Positions 8,956-17,311 of a stretch of 38,888 nucleotides of DNA are shown one piece after another (within the stretch, counting starts at the first letter, position 1; each line of letters begins with the position of its first letter). Source of the DNA: Rhizobium sp. Q54 (GTDB lineage: Bacteria; Pseudomonadota; Alphaproteobacteria; Rhizobiales; Beijerinckiaceae). Location of the stretch: assembly GCA_945903655.1 (NCBI GenBank), contig CAMDOY010000002.1:1-38888 (forward strand). Reading direction: 5' to 3'. The notes under the pieces are model-generated. The model was not told where the DNA came from, did not search any database, and was given only the letters and a program-made list of their open reading frames with translations. Position numbers and translations under genes: made by a program.

Positions 8956-10319
8956 TATCCGCGACCCTTTTCCAGCTCCGGCCTGGCCCACCATGGGCCC
9001 GGATCGATTGCAGTCCCGTCTTTTCGAAACTCAATATAGAGAATGGGTTGCGTCGCGCCAATGGCGATCGCAGCCGCAGTCTTGGCGGAGCCGTCGCCCA
9101 TCAGGGCGACCGGTTCCCCGGCAAGCACGAACTGACCCACTTCCACATTGATCCGTTCCATACCGGCCAGAACCACATAGTAGCCCCCGCCCGCATTGAT
9201 GATCAAGAGTTGTCCGTAGGTTCTGTAGGGTCCCGAGAAGGCGACCCAACCGTCGCTGGGCGAGGCGACCACCGCCCGGGGGCTTGCGGCGAGCGACAAA
9301 CCCTTCTCCGCGCCGCCAAATCCGTCAGGCGCGCCAAAGGCTTTCAATAGGGCGCCGCTGACCGGCAGGGGCAGAAGCCCCCGCGCCTGGGCGAAGGGAA
9401 TGGCGGGCGCAAGCCGCGCCGCATCCTTGAAGGGAACCGCAGCCGGACGGGGCCGCGCAGCTTCCAGCTTCTGGTCCTCGTCCGCCCGCCGCGCCGCCTC
9501 CGCGCCGCGCGCAGCCGCAGCGACCTCGTTCTCCATGCGGGCGATCAGGTCCTTCAGGTCGAGGGCCTGACGCGCCAGATCGCTCGCCCAGGCGCGCTCG
9601 GCCGCGTTGACCTTCTCGGCCTCCTGGATGGCTTTTTGCCGGGCGGCGACGAGGGCGGCGATGCGCTCGCGCTCGATGTCGAGGCTGACCTGCTCCTTGC
9701 GCTGAGCTTGCCCCTCGGTGGCGATGCTCATGAGAGCCGCCTGCAAATCCGAGAGATCCGTGGCCAGAGCCTCGGTTTCTCCGCGCAATTCCGGCACCAC
9801 CGCGCCCAGCAGCATGGAGGTGCGAATCGCCTCCAGCATGTCCTCGGGCCGCACCAGCACGGCGGGCGGCGGCTTGCGGCCCATGCGCTGCAGGGCCGCC
9901 AGCACATCGGCGATCACGCCGCGCCTGCTCTCAAGGGAGCGACGGATGGCGGCTTCGCTGGCTTTCGAACTGATCAGGCGCGCTTCAATGTCGGCGATGC
10001 GGACCTCCCCCGCGCGGGCCCGGGCCGTCGTTTCGATGAGCGCCGCATTGATCCGCGCGCGGTCGTTGCGCATGAGCTCGATCTCGGCGGCGGTCTTGCG
10101 GCTGCGCTCCTCGGCGGCCTTGCGCTCGTCTTCAAGGGCGCGCAGATCGCTCTGGCCCTTGTCGATCACCTGACGCGGATCCTCAGGCGCGGACTGGGCC
10201 AGAGCCAGACCCGCGAAGAGCTGCGACGCGGCGGCGAGGGCGCCGACGAGCATCACGCAAGATAGTCTGGGCAAGTGGGGAAGCAGGCGCGGCCTCGAAG
10301 AAAAACAGGAGCGAATCAC
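8955..10319 (-). CDS. envC: Murein hydrolase activator, EnvC-like (M23/LytM domain)
   Basis: About 454 residues: a signal peptide (CVMLVGALAAASQLFAGLALAQ), a long charged coiled coil (about 50-290, rich in E, R, A and L), then a C-terminal LytM domain (VVASPSDGWVAFSGPY, GYYVVLAGM, ILYIEFRKDGTAIDPGPWWA). The metal-binding histidines of active M23 peptidases are missing (GYYVVL where HxxxY/HxH is expected), so it should activate amidases at the division septum, not cut peptidoglycan itself. The start is uncertain: the GTG at 10319 is chosen because it gives a basic n-region, but the TTG at 10352 and the ATG at 10253 are possible and none has a clear ribosome site. The stop overlaps the ctpA start. 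Confidence 0.88.
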   Translation of the reverse strand: MIRSCFSSRPRLLPHLPRLSCVMLVGALAAASQLFAGLALAQSAPEDPRQVIDKGQSDLRALEDERKAAEERSRKTAAEIELMRNDRARINAALIETTARARAGEVRIADIEARLISSKASEAAIRRSLESRRGVIADVLAALQRMGRKPPPAVLVRPEDMLEAIRTSMLLGAVVPELRGETEALATDLSDLQAALMSIATEGQAQRKEQVSLDIERERIAALVAARQKAIQEAEKVNAAERAWASDLARQALDLKDLIARMENEVAAAARGAEAARRADEDQKLEAARPRPAAVPFKDAARLAPAIPFAQARGLLPLPVSGALLKAFGAPDGFGGAEKGLSLAASPRAVVASPSDGWVAFSGPYRTYGQLLIINAGGGYYVVLAGMERINVEVGQFVLAGEPVALMGDGSAKTAAAIAIGATQPILYIEFRKDGTAIDPGPWWARPELEKGRG

Positions 10320-10394
10320 GCTGACACCAAGGGTGTAAGAGTGTGGCGCCAAGGCGGCAAGGGCCGGGCCAAGGCGCGATAAATCGCAGGCGCG

Positions 10395-10877
10395 TCAAAC
10401 CCGATGGTAGGGATGGCCCGCCAGAATGGTGATGGCGCGGTAGATCTGCTCGGCCGCCATGATCCGCGCGAGTTGATGGGGCCAGGTCATGGCGCCGAAG
10501 GCCAGCACCTGCGCGGCCTGCGCCCGCAAGGAGGGATCAAAACCATCGGGACCGCCAAGGGCCAGGACAAGCGCGGGGGTTCCCGCATCGCGCTCCCGGC
10601 CCATGTCGGCGGCGAAGGTTTCGCTGGGAATGGATTTGCCCCGCTCGTCCAGCAGGATCAGCCGCGCGCCCGGGGGCACGAAGGCCATCAGCGCCCGGGC
10701 CTCCTCGACCTTGCGGTCTTCGGGTCGGCGCGCCCGGCCCTCCTCGATTTCGCGCAGTTCGACGCCGGTGAGGCCAACGCCGCGCGCGGAAGCCGCTGCG
10801 CGCTCCATGTAGCGCGCGCAGAGTTCACGTTCGGGCCCGGCCTTCAGCCGCCCGATGGCGATCAACGCGACGCGCAT
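10395..10877 (-). CDS. rlmH: 23S rRNA (pseudouridine-1915-N3)-methyltransferase RlmH
   Basis: A 160-residue SPOUT-fold methyltransferase that modifies helix 69 of 23S rRNA. It starts MRVALIAIGRLKAGPE and ends with the knot region LALGGPDGFDP...LAFGAMTWPHQLARIMAAEQIYRA and the family's C-terminal GHPYHRV. The reading frame is open further upstream, but the ATG at 10877 gives the family start and normal length (E. coli protein 155 residues). It follows the rsfS stop by 14 bases and has no strong ribosome site, so it is probably translated by coupling. Confidence 0.96.
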   Translation of the reverse strand: MRVALIAIGRLKAGPERELCARYMERAAASARGVGLTGVELREIEEGRARRPEDRKVEEARALMAFVPPGARLILLDERGKSIPSETFAADMGRERDAGTPALVLALGGPDGFDPSLRAQAAQVLAFGAMTWPHQLARIMAAEQIYRAITILAGHPYHRV

Positions 10878-10891
10878 GGCGAAAGCGACGC

Positions 10892-11329
10892 CTAGACGGC
10901 GGCGCGTGCGCCCTGCGGGCTCCGCTCGCCCGGCCTGTCCCCGCCCCACATCTTTTCAAGATTGTAGAAGGCGCGAACTTCGGGCCGGAAAATGTGGACG
11001 ATCACATCGCCCGCATCGACCAGAACCCAATCGCAATGGGGAACGCCCTCGACCTTGGGGGTCGGCGCGCCGGCCTCCTTGCACGCCTTGACGACGCGAT
11101 CCGCGATCGAGCCGACATGCACGCCAGAACGCCCGGTCGCCACGATCATGAGATCGGCGATGGAGGTCTTGCCATGCAGGTCGATCGAGACGAGGTCTTC
11201 AGCCTTGGCGTCTTCGAGGCTGTGCAGGACGGTCCGCACGAGTTTGCCGGTGTCCAGTACGGAACCATTCACCGGTTGAAGCATCGCAGTGCTCGCTTCT
11301 GAGGTCATCGTGGGTGTCAGCGCCTTCAT
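10892..11329 (-). CDS. rsfS: Ribosome silencing factor RsfS
   Basis: A protein of about 145 residues that binds ribosomal protein L14 and blocks subunit joining when nutrients run short. The family core is clear: LEDAKAEDLVSIDL, KTSIADLMIVATGRS, HVGSIADRVV, CDWVLVDAGDVIVHIFRPE and VRAFYNLEKMW. The start is uncertain. The ATG at 11329 has GGTGA about seven bases upstream. The GTG at 11356 and the ATGs at 11308 and 11284 are in frame and none disturbs the core. It lies in the nadD-rsfS-rlmH order, where the small ribosome factors are co-transcribed. Confidence 0.93.
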   Translation of the reverse strand: MKALTPTMTSEASTAMLQPVNGSVLDTGKLVRTVLHSLEDAKAEDLVSIDLHGKTSIADLMIVATGRSGVHVGSIADRVVKACKEAGAPTPKVEGVPHCDWVLVDAGDVIVHIFRPEVRAFYNLEKMWGGDRPGERSPQGARAAV

Positions 11330-11411
11330 GCTCCTGTCACCGGCATGCGCCGGCACATCTCAATGTGGGCCAAAACTGCGGAAAATTCAACCTCGATTGC
11401 GTGCGAGGGCC

Positions 11412-12080
11412 CTAATATCCGGGCGGCAGGGTCTTTCCCTTGCGCCGAAGCTCGGTTGAAGAGAGGTCGGAGCGCTTCGCATGGATGAAGACAAAGGCCG
11501 GAGCGCTGGCTTTGGCGAGCAGGGGACCGTCCGTTTCATCAAGGCGATGGGGCGCAAGCCAGGCCCCGGCGGGACTATTGGTCGCCTTCAGGGTCGATCC
11601 CGGTCGATCGATCACGGCGATGGGAACAAGAGCCGCAATATCCCGCCAGTGCTGCCAGCGATGAAAACCCGCCAGATTGTCCGCCCCCATGATCCAGACG
11701 AATCGCACGGCAGAGCATCGCCGGGTCAGCCAGGCGATGGTGTCATAGGTGTAGCGGGTGCCGATCTGCGCCTCGAGGCCGGTGACGACGATGCGGGGAT
11801 GGTCGGCCAGTTCATGGGCTGCGGCCATGCGCGCGGCGAGCGAAGGCAAGCCGTCGTTCTGCTTCAGGGGATTGCCGGGGGTGACGAGCCACCAGATCTG
11901 GTCGAGCCCCAGCCGCGCCATGGCGATGGTGCTGACGAGACGGTGCCCCTCGTGGGGGGGATTGAAGGTCCCGCCGAAGAGGCCGATGCGCATGCCCGGA
12001 GCGTGGGGCGGAAGGCGCACGGGTCCGCCCCCGCCATTGGCGGGCGGTGGAACGGGAATGGACCTTCTAGTTATGCTCAT
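11412..12080 (-). CDS. nadD: Nicotinate-nucleotide adenylyltransferase NadD
   Basis: A 222-residue enzyme that joins ATP and nicotinate mononucleotide to deamido-NAD, the penultimate step of NAD synthesis. The nucleotidyltransferase signature is GLFGGTFNPPHEGH. Further marks are WWLVTPGNPLK, TYDTI, FVWIMGADNL, and the C-terminal LSSTELR, equivalent to ISST. Upstream of MRIGLFGG lies a proline-rich extension ending LPPHAPG, which relatives in Rhizobiales also show. The ATG at 12080 is used here; a TTG at 12089 and the internal ATG before RIGLFGG are alternatives. A CCGTCA/TGACGG inverted repeat sits just upstream of the start. Confidence 0.94.
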   Translation of the reverse strand: MSITRRSIPVPPPANGGGGPVRLPPHAPGMRIGLFGGTFNPPHEGHRLVSTIAMARLGLDQIWWLVTPGNPLKQNDGLPSLAARMAAAHELADHPRIVVTGLEAQIGTRYTYDTIAWLTRRCSAVRFVWIMGADNLAGFHRWQHWRDIAALVPIAVIDRPGSTLKATNSPAGAWLAPHRLDETDGPLLAKASAPAFVFIHAKRSDLSSTELRRKGKTLPPGY

Positions 12081-12082
12081 TT

Positions 12083-12097
12083 CCGTCAAAATGACGG
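12083..12097. repeat. Short inverted repeat upstream of nadD
   Basis: CCGTCA (12083-12088) and TGACGG (12092-12097) are perfect arms around three bases, directly upstream of the nadD ATG at 12080. It could be a small operator or an RNA hairpin next to the start codon; chance is also possible for a 6-base stem. Confidence 0.35.
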
Positions 12098-12251
12098 GAG
12101 CCGAGCTTCAGCGCAAGGGGGCAGCGGGAAATCAGATGAAACAGGGCAAAAACCGGGCTTGAATCGGTCGCGCCGCCCAACTCCATGGACCGAAAGCTTC
12201 GGCTGCATGGAGCGCGGCGGCGCGAACGCACGTCGGCCCTTCAAGGGCGAG

Positions 12252-12277
12252 GGCTTCGCAAGAGAACCCGCGAAGCC
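12252..12277 (-). terminator. Hairpin downstream of cspA
   Basis: GGCTTCGC (12252-12259) and GCGAAGCC (12270-12277) form an 8-base stem with a 10-base loop, 12 bases beyond the cspA stop. Its place suits a terminator for cspA, but the minus-strand tail (CTCGCCCTTG) is poor in T. Confidence 0.5.
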
Positions 12278-12289
12278 GCCTTGAGAAGC

Positions 12290-12499
12290 TTAGATCTTCT
12301 TCAGGCTGTCGGCGCTGGACTTGCCACTGCGCTTGTCAGCGACGATTTCGTAAGAAACCTTGTCGCCTTCGTTCAAGCTGCTGAAGCCTGCACGCTCGAC
12401 GGCGCTGATGTGCACGAACACGTCAGTACCACCCTGGTCAGGCTCGATGAACCCGAAGCCCTTTTGACCATTGAACCACTTCACTGTACCGGTAGCCAT
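12290..12499 (-). CDS. cspA: Cold-shock protein, CspA family
   Basis: A 69-residue single cold-shock domain that binds single-stranded RNA and DNA as a chaperone. RNP1 is KGFGFI and RNP2 is VFVHIS; the start [12 protein letters not shown] is the family start. The frame is open for nine more codons, but the ATG at 12499 has AGGA eight bases upstream. It is monocistronic, with its own promoter (12541-12569) and a hairpin after the stop. Many alphaproteobacteria have several csp paralogues, and the sequence does not show whether this one is cold-induced. Confidence 0.96.
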   Translation of the reverse strand: MATGTVKWFNGQKGFGFIEPDQGGTDVFVHISAVERAGFSSLNEGDKVSYEIVADKRSGKSSADSLKKI

Positions 12500-12540
12500 A
12501 GAGTTTCCTATCGTCTTTGCCGGCAACTGCCGGAGATTGC

Positions 12541-12569
12541 TTATAGCACCAAAAATACAGTTTTCACAA
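12541..12569 (-). promoter_or_regulatory. Promoter of cspA
   Basis: On the minus strand, -35 TTGTGA (12564-12569), a 17-base spacer and -10 CTATAA (12541-12546). This predicts a start near 12534 and a leader of about 35 bases. The leader contains the inverted repeat CCGGCA/TGCCGG at 12520-12533, close to the 5' end of the RNA. Confidence 0.7.
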
Positions 12570-12627
12570 ACTGAGCAGGAATTATTTTATTATTTATTTT
12601 GAAGGGAACTTTTTACTGCGAAGTTTC

Positions 12628-12660
12628 AAGCGCTCGACCAAAAGATCGAGCGCTTTTATT
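12628..12660. terminator. Hairpin between cspA and the dioxygenase-like gene
   Basis: AAGCGCTCGA (12628-12637) and TCGAGCGCTT (12646-12655) form a perfect 10-base stem with an 8-base loop. A T-rich tail (TTATTTT) follows on the plus strand; on the minus strand the tail (GAAACTTCG) is weaker. Since the gene ending at 12665 is on the minus strand, it probably ends that transcript, though its polarity looks better for plus-strand transcription. Confidence 0.65.
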
Positions 12661-12664
12661 TTGT

Positions 12665-13612
12665 CTAATCAACGACAACCGACTCAAAAAACCTTGGCGC
12701 GAGCGCTGGGCCCCATTGCGCCAGATTTTCGTCGGTGGCGGGATAATCGCCTGCGGGCATGTCGGCGGTGAGCAAGTCTCCATCGGCGTAATGTTCAAAC
12801 ATATAGCCCCAGGGGCTGCGCCAATAATCGAAAACCTGGCTGCCGAGGAGGTGGCGACCAACGCCCCAGGCGGGTTTGTAGCCCTTTTCCTTCAGCCATT
12901 CGTGGCCGATATGGACGGCGTCCGGGTCCTGCACCTCGAAGGAGGCGTGGTGGACATTGATGTCGCCGGGCGTGTGCAGGGCGAAGATCGTGTGATGATC
13001 CGCCGGACGGTCGCCCCGGTTGCAGCGCAGGAAATTTCCCAGGGTCGAGGCCTGATCGCCCGGCACGTGCAGCCGGTCGGTGACCAGCATGCCCAGAGTG
13101 TCCTGAAACCAGCGGGCGCCGACGTCCCCGTCATTGAACTTGAGCACGCAATGGCCGAGCCGCACCACGCGGGCGGGCTCGTGGTCGGGCCGCTGGAAGC
13201 TCTTGATCCGCTGTTTCTGCAAGGCGAAATTCACCGGCAGGGGCGCGCGCACCGGCAGGGGCTCTACGAGGGTCATGCCGTGGACAAGATCGACGCGGTA
13301 GCCGTCGGGGGCGGTGAGCCGCACCCGCTGTCCCCCGCCCGGGCCTTCGATGGCCTCGATGGGGGAGGCGCCCGGCAGGTGGCTGGCCTCCTCCAGCTCC
13401 GCCGCCGACCCCGCCAACATCCCAACCCCCGCAAAACCGGGCTCGCCCTTCTCGGTCACGTGGATGAAGGGATAGGTCCCCGCGCCCCGCATATAGAGCC
13501 GGTCCGCCGTGCGGGCGGCCTCGACCATGCCGAAATCCCTGAGGAACTGCGCGTGTTTGTCGAGATCAGGCGCGCGATGCGCCACATAGACGATATCTTG
13601 CACCTTGATCAT
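12665..13612 (-). CDS. VOC-family extradiol dioxygenase-like protein
   Basis: A 315-residue protein with two vicinal-oxygen-chelate domains, the length of type I extradiol (catechol 2,3-) dioxygenases. The second domain carries the three expected iron ligands in context: His in LGHCVLKFND, His in NVHHASFEVQD and Glu in GYMFEHYADGD. Such enzymes open the ring of catechols next to the hydroxyls, using Fe(II). No other aromatic-degradation gene is nearby, so the substrate is open. The ATG has GGGAGG five bases upstream. It sits between proA and cspA, where relatives usually have nadD next to proA, so it looks inserted. Confidence 0.85.
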   Translation of the reverse strand: MIKVQDIVYVAHRAPDLDKHAQFLRDFGMVEAARTADRLYMRGAGTYPFIHVTEKGEPGFAGVGMLAGSAAELEEASHLPGASPIEAIEGPGGGQRVRLTAPDGYRVDLVHGMTLVEPLPVRAPLPVNFALQKQRIKSFQRPDHEPARVVRLGHCVLKFNDGDVGARWFQDTLGMLVTDRLHVPGDQASTLGNFLRCNRGDRPADHHTIFALHTPGDINVHHASFEVQDPDAVHIGHEWLKEKGYKPAWGVGRHLLGSQVFDYWRSPWGYMFEHYADGDLLTADMPAGDYPATDENLAQWGPALAPRFFESVVVD

Positions 13613-13693
13613 CGCATCCTCCCACTTGCGCCGCGATGGCGTTTGAACGCCATTATGACGTCTGCGACACCTTTGAAAAGGGCGTCGTGGCGG

Positions 13694-14995
13694 TCAAGGC
13701 CGCGTCTGCCCATCTCCGCGCACGCGGTAATTGAAGGAGCAGAGCTGTTCGAGGCCCACGGGGCCGCGCGCATGCATCCGCCCCGTGGCGATGCCGATCT
13801 CACCGCCAAAGCCGAACTCGCCCCCATCGGCGAACTGGGTGGAGGCGTTGTGCAGCACGATGGCCGAGTCCACCTCCGCCAGAAACCGCTCCGCCGCCTG
13901 TTCGGACTCCGTGATGATGCAGTCGGTATGGTGGGAGCCATAGGTCGCGATATGGTCCATGGCAGCCTGCAGGCCCGCCACCACCTTCACGGAAATGATC
14001 GCCTCGAGATATTCGGTGTGCCAGTCCACCTCGGTGGCCTCCTTCACGCGGGGATCGGTCGCGCGGGCCAGAGCGTCGCCGCGCACCTCGCAGCCCTTGT
14101 CGAGCAGCATGGTCACCAAGGGCGCCAGATGGGTCCCCGCAACGGCTTCATCGACCAGCAGGGTCTCCGCCGCGCCGCAGATGCCGGTGCGCCGCAGCTT
14201 GGAGTTCAGCACGAGGGTCTTGGCCTTTTCAAGGTCGGCGGCGCCGTCCACATAGACATGCACGATGCCCTCCAGATGGGCGAAGACGGGCACCCGCGCG
14301 TCTTCCTGCACCCGCTCCACCAGGCTCTTGCCGCCGCGCGGCACGATGACGTCCACATTGCCGCCAAGGCCCTTGAGCATCTCGCCCACCGCCGCCCGGT
14401 CGCGGGTGGGCACCAGGGAGATCGCGGCATCGGGCAGGCCCGCCGTGCGCAGACCCTCGACGAGGCAGGCGTGGATGATGCGCGAGGAATGGAAACTGTC
14501 GGAGCCGCCGCGCAGGATGGCTGCGTTGCCCGCCTTGAGGCAGAGAGCGCCCGCATCCGCCGTCACATTGGGGCGGCTTTCATAAATGACGCCGATGACG
14601 CCCAGCGGCGTCGCCACGCGCTCAATCTTGAGGCCATTGGGTCGCTCATAGGTGGCGAGCACGCGCCCCACGGGATCGGGCAAGGCTGCTATGTCTTCAA
14701 GGCCCTTGGCCATGGCCTCGACGCGGGCCTCGGTCAGCAGCAACCGATCAAGATTAGCCTTGCTGGCGTTGGCGGCGGCAGCCGCCTCCATGTCGCGGGC
14801 GTTGGCCTCCAGCACATCCTTCACGGAGGTGCGCAGCAGGCCCGCCGCCACCATGAGCGCGGCGTTCTTGCGCTGGCGCGGCGCGAGCGCCAGTTGCCGT
14901 GCGGCGCGGCGCGCCTCGCGGCCGAGCTCCAGCATGGACTGCGCCACATCGCGCTTCTCGCCGCCGCCTTCGATCACCCTGAACTTGTCCACCAT
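13694..14995 (-). CDS. proA: Glutamate-5-semialdehyde dehydrogenase ProA
   Basis: A 433-residue enzyme that reduces gamma-glutamyl phosphate to glutamate semialdehyde with NADPH, the second step of proline synthesis. It belongs to the aldehyde dehydrogenase superfamily. Seen motifs: [45 protein letters not shown], the catalytic cysteine in [11 protein letters not shown], and the C-terminal [15 protein letters not shown]. The length is normal. The ATG is preceded by AGG nine bases away. Its partner proB lies 3.9 kb upstream, behind four unrelated genes, so the two are not in one simple operon here. Confidence 0.96.
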   Translation of the reverse strand: MVDKFRVIEGGGEKRDVAQSMLELGREARRAARQLALAPRQRKNAALMVAAGLLRTSVKDVLEANARDMEAAAAANASKANLDRLLLTEARVEAMAKGLEDIAALPDPVGRVLATYERPNGLKIERVATPLGVIGVIYESRPNVTADAGALCLKAGNAAILRGGSDSFHSSRIIHACLVEGLRTAGLPDAAISLVPTRDRAAVGEMLKGLGGNVDVIVPRGGKSLVERVQEDARVPVFAHLEGIVHVYVDGAADLEKAKTLVLNSKLRRTGICGAAETLLVDEAVAGTHLAPLVTMLLDKGCEVRGDALARATDPRVKEATEVDWHTEYLEAIISVKVVAGLQAAMDHIATYGSHHTDCIITESEQAAERFLAEVDSAIVLHNASTQFADGGEFGFGGEIGIATGRMHARGPVGLEQLCSFNYRVRGDGQTRP

Positions 14996-15061
14996 GGCCC
15001 TGAACCTGTTTTTGTCACCTGGGCCACTTTACCCCATCCGCGCCGCCGCGTCACAGAACCT

Positions 15062-16030
15062 TCATAGCCATTTCGCCCGCTTGAAGCGCCAGTAGAGCGT
15101 GCCGCAGAGCACGAAGATGAGGGCAATCACGGTGTGATAGCCATAATGCAGATCAAGCTCCGGCATATGTTTGAAATTCATGCCGTAAATTCCCGCAATC
15201 GCGGTGGGCACGGCGAGGATGGCGGCCCAGGCCGCGAGCTGGCGGGTGATGACGCCCTGCCTTTGCTGCTCCAGCAGGGTGCCGATTTCAAACACGGAGG
15301 TCAGCACGTCGCGCAGGCCCGCGACCATGTTCTCCATGCGCCTGACATGGTCGAGCACATCGTTGAAATAGGGCCGCACCTCATGGTCGATGCAGGGCAG
15401 GTCCAGATTGACCAGCTTGCGCACCATTTCAGAGGTCGGCCCCAACACCCGTTGGAACTTGATGAGTTGATGACGCTGGGTGAAGAGCCGCGTCACCTCT
15501 TCGCGGGTGAGAAATTCATCGAGCGCGCGGCGCTCCATGGCCAGCACCTGATCCTCGATGGCCTCGACGATGGGGAAATAGCCATCGACGACATAATCGA
15601 GAATGGCGTGCAGCACATAGTCGACCCCGTGGGCCAGCAAGTGGGGCGAGGTTTCGAGCTGGGCGCGCAACTGGATATGGGCGCGGGTCGAGCCATGACG
15701 CACGGTGATGATATGGTTGTGACCCACGAAGATCGAGGTCTCACCATACATGATGCGGTCGTCCTGCAGGAAGGCGGTGCGCGTGGTGAGGAAAAGCTGA
15801 TCGCCATAGATGTCCAGCTTGGGCATTTCATGGGGCTGGAGCGCATCCTCCACCGCCAGGGGATGCAGGCCGAAATTCTGCTGCAGGCTGCGCAGCTCGT
15901 CCTCGGTGGGCTCCAGCAGGCCGATCCAGACGAATTCCCCATGGCCGACCATATGCGGCATGGGCCGGTCCAGATGGACCTCCTCGACCCGCTTGCCCTC
16001 ACGATAGAGATAGGCTGCGACGACGCTCAT
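15062..16030 (-). CDS. corA: CorA-family magnesium/divalent cation transporter
   Basis: A 322-residue membrane protein. A large soluble N-terminal domain (ending in long helices around MERRALDEF...MVAGLRDVLTSVFEIG) is followed by two C-terminal membrane segments (LAAWAAILAVPTAIAGIYGMNF and VIALIFVLCGTLYW) with the GMN selectivity motif in IYGMNF. The family forms pentameric Mg2+ (or Co2+/Ni2+/Zn2+) channels in the inner membrane. The frame extends to 16090, but the ATG at 16030 has GGGAGA at good spacing. It is divergent from the substrate-binding protein gene. It interrupts the proB-proA neighbourhood. Confidence 0.94.
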   Translation of the reverse strand: MSVVAAYLYREGKRVEEVHLDRPMPHMVGHGEFVWIGLLEPTEDELRSLQQNFGLHPLAVEDALQPHEMPKLDIYGDQLFLTTRTAFLQDDRIMYGETSIFVGHNHIITVRHGSTRAHIQLRAQLETSPHLLAHGVDYVLHAILDYVVDGYFPIVEAIEDQVLAMERRALDEFLTREEVTRLFTQRHQLIKFQRVLGPTSEMVRKLVNLDLPCIDHEVRPYFNDVLDHVRRMENMVAGLRDVLTSVFEIGTLLEQQRQGVITRQLAAWAAILAVPTAIAGIYGMNFKHMPELDLHYGYHTVIALIFVLCGTLYWRFKRAKWL

Positions 16031-16193
16031 GCGCTTCTCCCGGCGACTCGCCATGGCGCAGGATTGCCCAGGAATGCGGCTTGTGTCCATCGCGCAGCCG
16101 CGCCTTGCGGGGCGCGCGGGAAACCGCCATCATGCGGGCCATGATCAGGAGGGGGCCCGCCGCAAGAGCGCCCCCCCAAAAGGAGAAACGCCC

Positions 16194-17204
16194 ATGACCA
16201 TCGCCCGCCGCAGCCTGTTGCAGGGAAGCGCAGCCCTTCTCGCCAGCCCCGCCCTGCCCGCCCTCGCCCAGCAGCGCGTGCGCGCGCGCATCGGCGTACT
16301 GCAGACCGCAGGCGCCGGCCCCATGTATCTGGCGCTGGAGCGGGGCTATTTCGCCGCCGAGGGACTGGATGCGGAGATCATCAAGTTCGACAGCGCCCAG
16401 CCGCTGGCGGTGTCGCTGGCGGCGGGGGATATCGAGTTTGGCGCCACGAGCCTTGCGGTCGGCTTCTACAATCTGGCGTCGCAAGGCCTCATGCGCATCA
16501 TCGCCGCCCAGGGGCGCGACAATCCGGATTTTCCCAACAATGGATTCGTGGTCTCCAACGAGGCCTGGGAAAAGGGCTTCCGCAGCTACAAGGATATGGC
16601 GGGCCGCTCGGTGGGCGTCTCGACCCTGGGCTCCGCGCCCCATTATTGCGTGGGCCTGCTGGCCGACAAATATGGCGTGCCCATGAGCAAGATCGATGTG
16701 CAGACGCTCAAGACCAATCCCAATATCGTGGCGACCATCGCCAGCAACCGCATCGACGCGGCCATCACGCCCTCCACCTTCGCCCTGTCGATCACCCGCA
16801 ACAATCAGGGCAAGCTGCTGGGCTGGGTGGGCGACGAGAGCCCCTGGCAGCTCGGCGCCGCCTATACCACCACCAAGCTCGCAGATGGGCGCGGCGAGGA
16901 CGTGAAGAAGTTCCTGCGCGCCTACAAGAAGCGCATGGCGGACTATGCCGACGCCTTCATCACCGCAGATGGCAAGCGCAAGGACGGACCAACCGCCGAC
17001 GCAGTGCTCGCGATCCTCTCGAAATATCTCGACCAGCCCGTGGAGCTGCTGCGCGCGGGCATCAGCTATGTGGACCGCCAGGCCCGCCTCGACGGCCCCG
17101 ACATCGCCCGGCAGGTGAGCTGGTACAAGGCGCAGGGGCTGCTGGAGGGGAATGTGGATGTGGGGGCGTTGATCGATAAGCGGTATGCGGAGTTGTTGCC
17201 GTAG
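16194..17204 (+). CDS. ABC transporter substrate-binding protein (NMT1/SsuA/TauA-like)
   Basis: A 336-residue periplasmic protein. A signal with twin arginines (MTIARRSLLQGSAALLASPALPALA) may be Tat-dependent. The mature part follows the NMT1/THI5-like fold: IGVLQTAGAGPMYLALERGY, FAAEGLDAEI, GDIEFGATSL, DMAGRSVGVSTLGS and IASNRIDAAITPS. Members bind sulfonates, taurine, nitrate or thiamine precursors; the ligand cannot be read here. The ATG has AGGAG eight bases upstream and is used instead of the longer frame from 16029. No permease or ATPase gene is adjacent, so it is an orphan component or works with a transporter encoded elsewhere. Confidence 0.9.
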   Translation: MTIARRSLLQGSAALLASPALPALAQQRVRARIGVLQTAGAGPMYLALERGYFAAEGLDAEIIKFDSAQPLAVSLAAGDIEFGATSLAVGFYNLASQGLMRIIAAQGRDNPDFPNNGFVVSNEAWEKGFRSYKDMAGRSVGVSTLGSAPHYCVGLLADKYGVPMSKIDVQTLKTNPNIVATIASNRIDAAITPSTFALSITRNNQGKLLGWVGDESPWQLGAAYTTTKLADGRGEDVKKFLRAYKKRMADYADAFITADGKRKDGPTADAVLAILSKYLDQPVELLRAGISYVDRQARLDGPDIARQVSWYKAQGLLEGNVDVGALIDKRYAELLP

Positions 17205-17233
17205 GGGGAATTGGAAGCGCCAGTGAAGCAGGG

Positions 17234-17264
17234 TTGAAATTCATTTTAAGAAAGGATTTATATA
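17234..17264 (+). promoter_or_regulatory. Candidate promoter of the two-gene cassette
   Basis: TTGAAA (17234-17239) and TTATAT/TATATA (17258-17264) are 18-19 bases apart in an A+T-rich stretch, about 45 bases before the ATG at 17312. It resembles a sigma70 promoter, but the evidence is the sequence alone. Confidence 0.4.
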
Positions 17265-17311
17265 GCCATGCTTAACTTCGGTTTGCGACCCGCTACAGGA
17301 CTAACTGCTCG

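Noticed and set aside
12599-15067. An 822-codon open frame on the plus strand opposite the dioxygenase gene and proA
   Set aside because: Antisense to two genes with intact catalytic motifs; composition is that of a GC-rich shadow frame.
16141-16197. An 18-codon upstream frame whose TGA overlaps the ATG of the substrate-binding protein gene
   Set aside because: It has no ribosome site and biased composition; the ATGA overlap is likely chance, since the main gene has its own strong AGGAG.
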